NCBI GenBank assembly: GCA_019914945.1
Contig: CM034099.1
Location: forward strand, 23,834,704-23,898,703
Source: Typha latifolia
Lineage: Eukaryota; Streptophyta; Magnoliopsida; Poales; Typhaceae
Length of the DNA stretch: 64,000 nucleotides
Reading direction: 5' to 3'
Shown here: positions 1 through 12,800 of the stretch, one piece after another
Numbering within the stretch: the first letter of the stretch is position 1
How the letters are laid out: every line of letters starts with the position of its first letter
Translations under genes and position numbers: made by a program
The notes under the pieces: model-generated
The model's input: the letters and a program-made list of their open reading frames with translations, nothing else
Told to the model about the DNA's origin: nothing
Databases searched by the model: none

Positions 1-1319
1 AAAAAAAAATATATATATATATATATTGAAATTATTGCATGTCCAAAAGGTAAGTTAGGTATCAAAACAATACGGTGTAGTAGTTAGTGTAGGGGAAAAG
101 AAAAGAAAGGTGGGGTTGATATCTTATGTAGAAAAAATAAGAGGCAAGCCATGTGACAACTTCTCATTTCATTCTCCAATTGTTCAAAAGCTTTACCTCT
201 ACCTTTACTTCTTGCCTCTTAAAAATTTGCAAGAAAAGCCAAAGAATACCTTGCATTATACGTTTCTTAATCTTTCTGTTAATTATCAACTTTTTGCACC
301 CATTTCTGAGATAGCAACCATCTGGCTTCTTTTTTTCTTTAAAAATAAAATAAAAAATATATATATATGTATATATATTATGTATCCTAATGGCTTGCTG
401 TAGCGTTGAATAGATCTCTTTGTTTTATTCTTTAACATGAGACTTTGTCGTTTAATCAGCCAATCTTCCTGCAATTCTGCAAGGTGAGGACCAATACGCA
501 GTCAACACTTGAGCATTTTTGTCGGTTTGTTTTAGTATATCATCACCGGGGCAAAGACGCATTAACTACAGGGATCAATCTTGACCACAACACCACTCCA
601 TTGGTAACACTAGTTAGAAAAGGATAGATAATGGTTAATAGTTGTCTGGAGAAGCTCATCTAATACTATATTGCAAAATTCACAGACTGAGGAGGAAAGA
701 AATAGAAGTAATTTTCCGAACAAGAATTTTTTTTTTAATCCATTTAGACTAATCCATTCTGAAAAATCTATATAAGGGTCTTTGCATAATTATGTAAAGA
801 TAGCACTGTACATAATAATTGTGCTATAATCATATGTGAGGAAATTAATAGAGATAATTGCACTTTACCCCCTCATGGTTTAACATAATTGCACGAAGCC
901 CCCTGTATTTTTAGTTTTTTTTTTTTAATATTTGATATTACTAATTATTGAGCAACTTCTGCCATTAAAAATCATACTTATTTGACAAAAAGTACACCTC
1001 TGATCAAAACGAAATATTATTCATGGGTAAATATCTCATCTTCCATAGAGATTTTATGTAATTAGATCAAATCACGTAGAGAGAAAAACATAGTTTTCTC
1101 GAATAATACCACTAAAAGATGTGGTTGAAATAAATTTTTATCAGTTCCTGAAAAGAAATTTCTCCCTTTTTTTTTAGAAGAACATAGAAAAGAAGGGAAT
1201 TTAATACTAATATTAATAGCCGATTTTTCCCCTCTTTTTTTAATGTTAATATAAATTCCCCTGTTCTTTTTCTTTCTATTTTCTAGTTTTTGACCGTTGG
1301 TGAGAGATATCCAAAAGCT
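1..1319. other. AT-rich upstream intergenic region
   Basis: No gene is supported here. The stretch opens with a poly-A/(AT)n tract (about 1-26) and is AT-rich with short spurious ORFs. Around 850-1030 the sequence (gataattgcactttacccc, then a short AT-rich body) resembles the widespread plant repeats whose ends read 'caattgcactttaccccctca'; a related degenerate stretch may lie near 59850-60090. The last few hundred bases are the promoter and 5' leader of the PsbP-domain gene that starts at 1320; no clear TATA box was chosen. Confidence 0.6.
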
Positions 1320-2790
1320 ATGGCTTCCGTTGCCTCCGTCCGTATCCTCTCTCCTCTCCCCCCTCGCCGTTCTCCGACCCCCACCTACGTCAAAGGTCAC
1401 GGGTTACAAACCCTAACCCTATATTAACTCTCCCGTCCTCGTTCTCAATCTTACCCAATTTCTCATTCGTTCTCTTCAGGAACTTTCTGCCGATGCCGCT
1501 CGATCTCGTCCTCCGAGAAGACCCCATCCGATCGAACAACACGGTAATCCTCATCTAATTGTCATTTAATTTTGGTTTCAAGCTCTTTTCCTTCTTCAAT
1601 CTTTCGATTGGTTTGGAATCTTAGCTTCGATCTACCTAAGAGGAGAGAGGCGTTGCTTCAGATTTTTCTCTCTGCTGTTTCCCTTCCGGTTATAGCCAGA
1701 GATGCTTTAGCAGAGACTGGTATTCGAGCAAATTTTATTATTGTTTACTTTTACGAATTCTTGGTATCAAGTTTTAGTGCAGAGATGCATTTAGAGTTGA
1801 TTGCGGTGATTTAGACCTACAGGAGAGTTTCCGGACATACGAGGATGAGGCAAACAAGTTTCGGATAACGATTCCCGGAGGTAATTATTAGCTAAATTAT
1901 GGATACTGGTGCTTTTGATAATTCAAAAAGGTATAGGGGCTATAGAATATAATTGTCTGGTGTCCGAAATGATATTTTCTTGCAGTTATAGTTAAGTAGG
2001 ATTTGTGGCTCTAATTCAAATTAAGATTATAGCATTTGACAGCCGTGTACAATAACTAATATAAGGGATTAGAGGACTTCTTTTGTAGATTGGTCGGTGG
2101 GGGCAGGTGAAGCTGATGGAATAAAGTCTGTGACAGCATTCTACCCTGAAGGAGCTTCTGATTCTAATGGTATTGGTGTATACTCTCTACCAAGGTAGTT
2201 AAGTTAATGAGATACGAGTTTGTTGAACTATTTCTTTCTTCTTCTTGTTTTACTTTTCCAGTCAGCGTTGTGATCACTGGGCTCGGCCCAGATTTTACGA
2301 GGCTAGAATCGTTCGGTTCTGTGGATGCTTTTGCAGAAAGTTTGGTAGCGTTCTACCTCTCACATCGTCTCTGACTCAAATCAAGAAAGTACTCATTGTT
2401 TCTAGAATGCAGGTAACTGGATTGGATAGAAGCTGGAGAAGACCACCTGGGGTTGCAGCAAAACTAATTAATTCCAGAGCGGCAAATGGTGATCTTCCTT
2501 TGATATTTTTTTTTTCCTTCGAGTGCTCAATAAAGTTTCTGAGACGTAGTTATACGAGTTAGTGAGATAGATCATATTATGTTAAAAAAAAATGGCAAAA
2601 AGATCCTGTATATATATTTAATTATATTCTTACAATTATCGGCATGAGCAGGGTTGTACTATATAGAGTATACACTGCAAAATCTTGGTGAGAGGCGTCG
2701 GCACCTTCTCTCAGTCATTGGCATGGCATCCAATGGTTGGTACAACAGGCTATATACGGTCACAGGGCAGGTAAGAATTGATCTTTAATA

Positions 2791-2831
<41 letters not shown>

Positions 2832-3033
2832 GTCCATGACGGAAGGACTAAAGCTTGTGATATCTTGTAGTTTATGGAGGACGAATCAGACAAGTATAGA
2901 TCCCAAATAGAGAAAGTGAGTACTTTGTTGTATCTTAGTGTTCCCAAATACTTACGTGATTTTTCACGTGATTACTGAGTTGCTAAACCTCTGGCCTTAT
3001 TTGCAGGTTGTCTCCTCATTCAGATTGATATGA
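1320..3033 (+). CDS. PPD3: PsbP domain-containing protein 3, chloroplast thylakoid lumen (10 coding exons)
   Basis: Exons: 1320-1395, 1480-1543, 1625-1719, 1815-1880, 2089-2169, 2262-2344, 2413-2488, 2652-2770, 2871-2915, 3007-3033. They sum to 732 nt (243 aa), and every junction has GT-AG ends and keeps frame. The start MASVASVRIL opens a Ser/Arg/Pro-rich chloroplast transit peptide. It is followed by a twin-arginine hydrophobic segment (KRREALLQIF...) ending at ARDALA, typical of Tat import into the thylakoid lumen with cleavage after A-x-A. The mature part has the PsbP fold signatures FRTYEDEANKF, ITGLGPDFTR, LDRSWRRPPGV, YYIEYTLQN and GMASNGWYNRLYTVTGQ, and ends SSFRLI. This pattern matches Arabidopsis At1g76450 (PPD3) as I remember it. 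PsbP-like lumen proteins assist photosystem II or related complexes; the exact role of PPD3 is poorly defined. An (AT)n tract lies in the intron after exon 8. Confidence 0.9.
2791..2829. repeat. (AT)n microsatellite in PPD3 intron
   Basis: About 19 TA units run without interruption inside the intron between the exons ending at 2770 and starting at 2871. It is likely to be length-polymorphic. Confidence 0.9.
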
Positions 3034-3834
3034 AGCAAGGCAAATGGGACCATCTATCAATGCAGCAATTTTTTATTTATTATCAGTAACAACACTTTTG
3101 CCTCTATTGTCACTAAGTGAGATCTCATGAATTATTTTGCAACTACAACAATATACTTAAGAAATTAAATTGGAGTCTAGTCTCCTTTTTATCTCAAAAA
3201 AAAAAAAAAAACAAAAACAAAAACAATATGTTTAGAAATACTCAAAGTGTGCAGCATATATTATACATCAACGGTTGTAATGTGCTAGTCATTCTAAGTT
3301 TTTTGGTTCGTTCTTTACGATTTGTAGCCCAAGGATACGAAGGACTGTTTTTCCTGTCATATGAAATGCAATTTTATCATGCCTTCAAATTTCAGAGAGT
3401 ACAGCGAGACCATCATGATTACGGTAGGAGACAAAACAAACTATGATCGATCAATCCCTACACGTAGGTTTGAGTTCTGTGCAGCATTCACAAAGGTGAT
3501 AATTGCCAGTTGACTGATACAAGGTTTGACGCCAGAATAACTAGTCAAAGACTCAAAGTACAACACATCGTACTGTTGATAATCACAAAAGTATAATGCT
3601 AAGAAATTACCAGTAATTTTAGGAGTTCAACCCTGAAAAAGAACATAGCAAAACGAAGAATTTTTTTTTTCAACAGACAGGGTGCACAGTGATGCATGTA
3701 AACTAAATTACATACCTCTTGACTAATATATACAGAATGCACAACATCTCGCTGATTCTGGTAGGTTGGCAGCTTGATGAATTTGATCCTTCAACGTTGT
3801 TTAGTACTTTGTTCCTTTTATCTTCTAAGGAAAA
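3034..3834. other. Convergent intergenic gap: two 3' UTRs
   Basis: This 800-bp gap separates the stop codon of the PsbP-domain gene (+) from the stop codon of VPS26 (-), so it holds two tail-to-tail 3' UTRs. It is AT-rich with an A-run at about 3197-3226. The ORFs in it are short and lack coding character. No further gene is supported. Confidence 0.7.
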
Positions 3835-6800
3835 CTATGAAGCTGGTGTAGTTTCCAGAAGGCGGTATATTGTAATTTCTTGCTGCTTAAAGTACCGACG
3901 GTCTTCCTCGTCCACAAGGACAAGATTGAGGTAATACTTAACGCTGAACTTGTTATTAATATTGCGATATGTTGGAGTCAACTCATACGGGCTCAAAAAC
4001 AATCTTATTGGAATTGATTCTCCTGTAGAAAGATTTTGATTAATGATATATACTGCACATTTTCCTAATTAAGGAACTTACGGCTATCTGCTATTGATTC
4101 AAAAAATAAGGCACTATCCATGAGATATACACACATCTCATGAATATACTACACCTGCTACATATGTCGAGCACTAATATATAAGCACTACATAAACAGT
4201 CATAGATACTTCAAGAAATAGGTTAAGTCAGGACTTATTTTCATGGTTTTATGACTTTTCAGTTTTAGCAAAATAGGTTAAGTATAAGAAGCCAGGCAGA
4301 TATGTTTGACATGGAAGCAAGAAGCCCTGGCACAATACTTAAACAGATGGCACATGGTAGTAACTTTTTTTGAGAGAAATTAGGGATGGTGCCCCAGTTA
4401 GGATTTTATTAGGTTATATAAAGAATTAAAGATAGATCTTTGACAACATTTCATATAGTTCCCAAAAGCTATTTTACTACTGGAATAAACATTATTTAGG
4501 ATTCTCTTATTCTATTGTAACTAAAACTCGTAAGGTCTCATATTCTGTATCCAGAAAGCACAGTTTAAGATGTATGCACCAGCCACAAGAACTCATCAGT
4601 AACAGTCAAAGAAATCCAATCATAGATGTCCAATATGGCAGTATCTAGGGCTCTATCAAAATAAACGAGCAGCTCGCGCTCGGCTCGATTGAAGCTCGAG
4701 TTCAGCTCGGTTTAGCTAGAGCTAAGTCAAGCCGGGCCGGGTTAGAAGGCTCAAAATTATCAAGCAGAGCTTGAGCTGAAGCCAGCTTGGCTCGATAGGC
4801 TCAATATAGAAGAGATTCTCAAATAGTCAAATCCTAATTCCCTAATCCTCACTGCCTCAACTCCCAAGTCCCAAACACAGCCGCTCAACACTCGCTCGGT
4901 CGCTCCAACCCTCCCTCTCCATCGTTGGCCCGTTGCCTCGTCCTTCTCCACCGTCGACCCGAATCCTCGTCATCCTCCTCTTCAAGCCACCGCCTCGTCG
5001 CCATCCTCCTCCTTCACCAAGCTGCCATCTAGTACTCATCTACCTTCTCAAGTCACCGCCTCATCCTTTGAGCCAAAATTTGATAAATAGTATTATGTTA
5101 AGTTTTGCAATTGGTGTTTTGGTTGGCTTTATTAAAATTTTGTAAAATTTAATTTAGTTCATTTGGTAGGCTTTTATTTTATTTAAAGGTTAAAATTTTG
5201 AAATTGGTGTGATTAGCTTTAGTTAAGTATTGTATAATTTAACTTAGTTCATTTAGTTGGCTTTTGTTCTAGTTACAGGTTTAATTTTGAAATTGGTGTG
5301 ATTACTAATCACTTATTAGCTTTAAATTTTGCAGTCAATTTGGTTGGCTTTTGTTTTATTTATAGGTAGGTTAAAATTTTAAACTTTCATAAACTTTTAT
5401 TTAATTTAACTATTTCAACTTAAATAAGTTGTGACTCGGCTTGGGCTCAATCTAGCTCGGTTCGACTCGGCTTGAATAATAATTGGCTCAATTCAGGCTC
5501 AAGCTCGATCCAGCCCGGCTCGAGTTCGGCTCGAGTTGAGTTGAGACGAGACTGAGCAGAGTTACAAGGCTCAAAATTAATTTCGAGCCGAGCCTAAACT
5601 GGAGCATGCTCACTCAGGCTCAACTCCTCGGCTCATTTACACCCCTAGAAATATCAATCCCTGATAAGTGTAGGAAGTCAATGCAGTCATATAGCTTTAT
5701 TCTTACATGACATGTATAAAAAATAGAAACAAACTACACGACAGATAAAAAATGTAAGTACACATGAATTGGTCTCACAAACATTTGTATGTGCTTAAAA
5801 GAATAAGTTGATTCTCTTTCCTATTCTTCACTATTCATACTTGGTTTAACTTCATCAGCATGGATGACGCAATCTATAGATTACTAAATGAAGTTATCGC
5901 AGAGCATCTAGATATATATGAATGAGGAAATGCTAAATTTCAAGATCTATATGGCATACCTCTGACAGGAGCACCATCCATCAACTCAAACTTTGCTAGT
6001 GTTTCAGTCTCAACATATGTATTAGGCCCTGATCCAGTCGACTCCCGGCGTCTAATCTCAAGCTCCATATTTTTTATTTTAATTCTTACCAGAAGAAAAT
6101 AGATCTTTCCGATGATAACATCCTTGAGATGATACCTGAGCAAGGTTAAGTCCATATAAGAGTAGGAAAGGTGTACAGTTGGCAAAATAAGCAAAATGTT
6201 AGGGAATTTAGATGTACACAACTTACTTGCTTTTGTTGTATTCAAACTCAATGTGTAGGCAATCTTCTATTCCAACTTCCATCTGTAAAACCAGCCATCA
6301 TAACCATACTTTTCTCAGCAAAGAACCACATAGCCATACTTTTCTCAGCAAGCAGCAGAAAGTGCATGACTTATCCAGTTATCCTACATCAGTATTCTAA
6401 AGTACATTCATTTCACCATCGAAATTAGTTTCTCTTATTTTGCAAATAATCTAGTCCAAGTATGTGAAATAGGACTAAAAAATGGATAGAAATTCTTGGA
6501 CTTTCAAGCGGGCATGGAAATGATAAGCTTCAGTATAATGGTATGCCTCTCCAAAAGATATTCTAATCAGCAGAAAGAGGGATGTTGTCATGTTGACAAC
6601 TTCGCAACAGCATCATGGAAAGTGGGAAACCAAATCTTCACTTCTGATTACAAATACAATGTTATATAATTAGAATTTATATCTTATTGTGATATCAGAT
6701 GTTACAAGATAATATTACCAACGATGGCTGTGCCACAGACACTGGCACGTGCCGCGGCACTTGCCAGCCGTGCCATAAGAGGAGAGAAAAAGTAAAGAAT

Positions 6801-9800
6801 ACTCACCAATGAAAAGTGATTCAAACCCGACCCGTTTCGCCTAATAACACACGCCGTGTCCATGCCATGTCTCAGCCGTGTCCACACCATATCCTTTTTT
6901 TCTTTTTCTTTTTTAATCACGACACCTCTAACCCATGTCGGACATGTGTCCGACAAGGACACCTCCCCCAAATAGAGGTGTCCGTGCTTCGTTGATACTC
7001 ACCTTCGCCTTTGCAGTCGCTGTCGCCAATCGCTCCTCGCCTTCGCCTGAGCTTCCTCGGGTGCCCTAGCCCGATAGAGAAGAAAGATCGAGAGAGAGGG
7101 AGGGTTAAAAACTTAAGTTGCTAATCCAGACGGCGACGGCGACGGCAAAGGCGAGCGGCGATCGGTAGCTCGACGACGAGGTCGATGGCGAGCGGTGAAG
7201 CTATTAGGAGGGGTGCCCTCTTGCCATGTGCCGGTGCACCGCTGGCACGGCCATCCATGCATATTATTACAAATCTCAGCGATTTTAATTTTCCTTTCAT
7301 TACTCATATGAAACTTTCCTTAAACATTTTCATAATTTGGTTGTAGTATGTCATCAGCAAATGCCCACTTCTCATAAATGTCCTCTAACTCAGATAGACT
7401 ACAAATTAGACCATAAGTAGGACCCATCTAGATGAGATGGCACTGTTGGTTGGTAAGCAAGCTAATAGTATTGGTCTAGAATTGGGTGCTTATTTATGAA
7501 TCAATTTCTTCTACAAATGAACTGACCTTTATGCTGTTGTTGATTGTTGGAGTAGGAGTGTAGTTCCGTACCTGTTAAAAGTTTAAAAAAATTAAAAACT
7601 CAGAAATGTATGATCAACCAGTATTTCTTGTGAAGTCGTATTGGCATGTAGATGAAAGTTTATGACAGGCTAACTATGGCATATGTCAAGGAAATTTCTT
7701 TGAACAAAATATGACATCAAAATTTACCTTGAGGTCATCCTCATTCATAATATAGCAGGATATGTTTCATTAAATACATACACAATAAATTTGATGGTCG
7801 AGCTTTTTCCTTTTATGATGATATGGAATTTATAAGCTGAATATTATGGTCTTCCAGAAAGTAGAAGGATAAAGATCTTCTGGGAAGAAAAATCCTTCAA
7901 GCAACAATTTAAGAGTACTAAACGTACTCTCGTTTATGATGCAATGCTGAAAAATGAACTAAATCATATAATGACTCAATATATGACCAAAGCAATCCTT
8001 GAAAATTTTATTTTACTCCATTCAATAATTGTCCTCTAAAGATGCTTCTAAATAGTAGTATTACTACTCTGGCTAGAAAAGTAGCCAAATTCACCAATGC
8101 AGGACAACCTAAAATAAATTCTCTCATGTTACTAAACTTTTTGACAAAACAGATTCTCCCATGGCTATTTATGTCTTCATAATATAAATTTCTCTAGAAT
8201 TAGATCAATCATATATGGACTAACCACAACAAAGCATTGGCAAAGAAAAGATTATAAGAGATTCTTAAATATGACACTCAAATCATTTCATTCCCAAGTC
8301 AATTAATTGGCATGGTAATGAATAACACACAGTTTTAGAGTATGAAGTAAATTGTAACTTACGCAGAAGTCCCGATGTTCCACAATATTGCTGGCATAAT
8401 TCCTACTGATCGTTACCTTTAGAATGTACCTGAAACCTCAAATGAAATAATTACTTAAGTTGCCAGCGCAGGATAGAATATATGCCGATTCTCAAAAGTG
8501 AAGATTTAAAATTTATTTATCATCACTCAAATAGTAATTGTTTATCACTGTGAGCACAACTTCAGAAAAAGGTTCAATTCATAATTGAAGATCAAGATTT
8601 GTATCGGGAATGGTTAAACCTTAGAAAGGAAAATGTAATAATATACTTAGGGATTGTCGAGTACTAAATAATAAATAAAGCCCAACAAAGAACAAAGCAG
8701 GAGTTAATGGAACTATGAGACGTAAGCACCATATAAAGTGTTATTTTGTTTGGATAAATGGAAAGGGTATTTTTCTTCACCCTCGGCGTATTTTGTTTTC
8801 TATGTATACAGCAAGATAAGGTCTGATTCATTTGGTTTCTTGATAATGGTGTAAGTTTAATTGGCCCAAGAATTAATTTGAAGATCCATTTTCAACACCA
8901 CAACTATGATGCATATCGATAAGAAAGCTATTTTAAGAATTTAATTTTTAGTTACACGTAGATTACATTGTCACTTTGGATAGCAAAGCTATCTAACTTA
9001 GAAATAGATATCATGGTAAATGTCCCTATCTGTGGACATTCCAAAGTGCTAAACGAGTAATCACTATTCCACCAAACTAAGGAAACCATAAACAGATCTT
9101 TCAGCCTATCACCATCGATGAAGACTCACATTCACAGACAGGCTTACCTCAATCTCACGTTTGTCCCATTATATGACTCGTATGGCATTTCAATGGAAGA
9201 GAATTCAAATGGATATGTTTTTCTTTCATAAATTTCACCAGGAACATCTAATTCGCGCACTGCAAAAGAGGAAATATTCAGGATTCTGAATATGCTTCTC
9301 AAAAATTAAAAAAAACCAACAACCTAACTACATAAAATGGGAAATATATTTAGAACTGTCTGATTTAGAGTAAAGAGATCAAATAAAGTAATATGGTGAA
9401 AAAAGTGTCACCTGATGGACAGCCCGTACTTTACAGCTCAATCTTTCTAATATTGTCCATAAGTAAGATAATTTCTTATTATATAGCATGAGCCGACATA
9501 AATCTTAATTCTAACAATTGAAGAGAGAGAACTGTCTTGTTATTATAAAGTATAGGTGGAGCCAAATTGTAATGACAATGATGACACCGACATGCATCAG
9601 ATAATTCAGACAAGCTACTAGATCCTCAATATGTAACAATAACATGAGTAGTGGCTGGTGAGCGGCTAAAGGCTAGTAAATAATAATCATGCATGCAAAG
9701 GGCAGATCCTTCATGGTTTTCTTGAGAACGGAAGCAGAAAAGGCACATGGTGCCATGGTGCACTTAGATGGTTGACATGAAATACTTCAGCATAATATGA

Positions 9801-12800
9801 TGTGTGGAGAGCAGTGGCAAGCATGACTTTTTAGAACTATAAATCACAGTGAGCAAGTAGATTATAATCTGAGGAAGAACTATCTAATACTGTTAGCAGA
9901 TGTTGCAAGACAACCTGCTTATCGGGAGTTCTCTAATGCAATACAAGAAATGTGTAGATTATATAGACCATAAGCTACAGGAAAGTGACTGTTTCAGGAA
10001 AGTGAGTGTCAAACAAGTATCAGAATTTCTAAAACTCAAAGCAAGAAATAACTAGGCAAACAAATTTACTAGGTTTCTCATAATGCATGAGATGAACTGT
10101 AGAAGGATTTAAAAGAAATCTTATATAGTAAAACTTGGACAAATCTATTTATTCAACTTGTACACACATTCCAGGACGACTCCAAAAAAAAATAACCTTC
10201 AGTAAGACAAATCTTAACATTGCTGCCATTTCTTTTAATTATTGAGCATGTTACCATAAAATTAAGAGTCAGAATTCTTCAAGGTGAAACTTACCTAGGG
10301 ATGTGAAGTCATAGAAGTTACCTCTATCAAAATACAACTCTGCAAGAGAAATAGAGATAAAATATGTTAAGGAAACATTCCATTAGCTTTGTTTTCTATT
10401 TCACAAAATGAAGTATATCTGTGTTTTTCAATGATACCGCTAAATTTAAGACTGACGGCAAACAAACAAAAGAATAAGAAAAAGAAAAAAGTGAGATGAA
10501 AGTATTCAAGAAAGCTATGAGATATATGATAAAGATACTAACTATAAGAAATGTGTGATATCGTTGCATTATTCTATCAAGGTATTAGACTACAAGCAAC
10601 AGTGATGTTTATTAGAGTTATTAGAATTTATATCATTTAATTTATCTTATTTTATTGTGATCTTGTATAAATAGGGATGAGCCCTCTCTTTCACTATATG
10701 AAGAAATACTTCACCAAAATCCTCTTCTCTTTTCTTCTCCTCTCTCCAAACCCATTCTAGGTTTGGATATCTTACTGTTTCATAGTATCAAAGCTCTCCG
10801 ATCTTTAAGTTTTTTTTCTTCAGCTGCCCTTGGACTTCACGTTCCAATCGAGCATCACATTTTTTTTCTCTTCCTCACCGGAGGACTCCATCGCTGGCGA
10901 GCATCAAAATTTTCTTTTCTCCCTCACCGGAGGACTTCATCACTGCCCATCGTGCCTTCCTTCTAGTCGAGGGTGTCACTGTTGGAGGGGAAGCTCCCTC
11001 TTCTTCACCGGTCGCCTTCCTCGAGCTCGGGTTCGACCAAATTTTTTGCTGCCGCCAATGAGCTCTCTCAGTCACCTCCTTCCTTAACTGGCAAGTATGA
11101 TTTCATAGCTCAAGCTCTCCCATCGGAGAGGTCTTCACCGATCACCTTCCTTGAGCTCAGCTTCGACCAAAAGCTTGATGCTGCCGTCGATGAGCTCCAT
11201 CTTCACTCCACTCCATCTCGTAGCTCGAGCCCTCCCATCGAAGCTCCATCTTCACCGATCACCTTCCTTGAGCTCGGCTTCGACAAACAGCTTGCTGCAG
11301 CCGTCAATGAGCTCCGTCTTCACTCCCCTGCAGTTGTTAGTGAACTCCACCGGTAGCCCACCTCCATCGACTGTGTTGCTGCTCACCGTTGCTCCCCATT
11401 TGCTGTCAGTGAAGTTGTCCTTCAACGGCTGGGTTATTGCTTGTCCAGCCATCTCCTCTCACTAACTCAAGCTCAATGAAGGCCACACTTCTTGCTTCCG
11501 TTCATCCAAACAGTGGAGATAAGGCAACTGTTTGACTGCAAACTGAAATTAATTTTTCCGCACTCCAAATGTTCGACAAAAGGCCTGAGCGGGAAAATGG
11601 ATCGCCCTCAAGGTGTTTGACAGATTTTCGTCCCTTCCAATGACATCTTATGTCTCGATCGATCGTGAGAGTGTATCACTAGTCGGATTTCTTCTTGTCA
11701 CTCAATGGGACTAGATCACATGGGCCTCTTCCGTTAAGGTCATTCTTCGCGGATGACATCTTCTCGGGCACGTTGACGGCATCTCTACGGAGTGTGCTCC
11801 CCCTCGCACTATCATCCAGACTACTACTGTGGCTTCTTCTGAGTCTAACACACTCAAGACTGTTCAGTCGGAGGTTCCGTCTCCAGAGTATGATGAGTGG
11901 GCCCTGCGTGACATGGAGGTCTGTACCTACCTCATTCTACAGATTGATCGATCATTTCGGCCTCAACTCCAGACCTTGTCCTTTGCTCAGGCCATCTGGA
12001 CCCATCTCAATCGTCGATTCGTTCAATCGAGTCTGATGCATCGCTTTCAACTCCATCGCGACGCTCACGATGCTAGACAGGGTCAGCTAACTATCCTGGT
12101 TTTTTATGCCCGCATGACTGACATTTGGAGCCTACTTTCTGCCCTACTGATTCGGTGGCTGCTCAGCACCATCATGACGAGATCACTTGATGGAGGAACA
12201 TGTCAACCCTTCGTCCGAAATTTGAGGATCTCACTCGTCATTTATTGCACCGCTCTACTCTCCCCAACCTAGAAAGTGCCATAGCTAAGCTACAAGCTGA
12301 GGAGCTTAGGTAGCGTCTCTTGCCCTCTCAGCAGATTAAACCTACACAGTCTTCTGTCGCCATAGAGAGTGTGCTTGATGCTACACCTGCCCCTATATCA
12401 ATCCAGCCTGACATTTCTACTGCTGCTCGTGTCACTTATGTGTCAAGACGAGGGCATCACTCATCGCGACCTATATGCACTCATTGTGGTCGTCCTGGTC
12501 ATCTTGCCGCTCGCTGCAATCGACTTCATCCTGAGTTTGTTCCCTGTTCTAGCAAGGGGGAATCAAGGACAAGAGTCGTCACTTATCTTCCTTTATTGCT
12601 AGTCCAAGCACCGATCCATCTCTTCCTCCACTGATCCCACTTTCAGTAGTGCGCAGCTCTAGCAGATTTAGCAGCTCATTCATGGATCTTTCAGCTTCAC
12701 TGGCGACTCCACTTCTGCCTCTGCTGCCTCTAGTATGATAAACCCTAGATTATTGACTCAGATGCCTCACATCATATGACCGGTGACTCCTCCATTTTTA

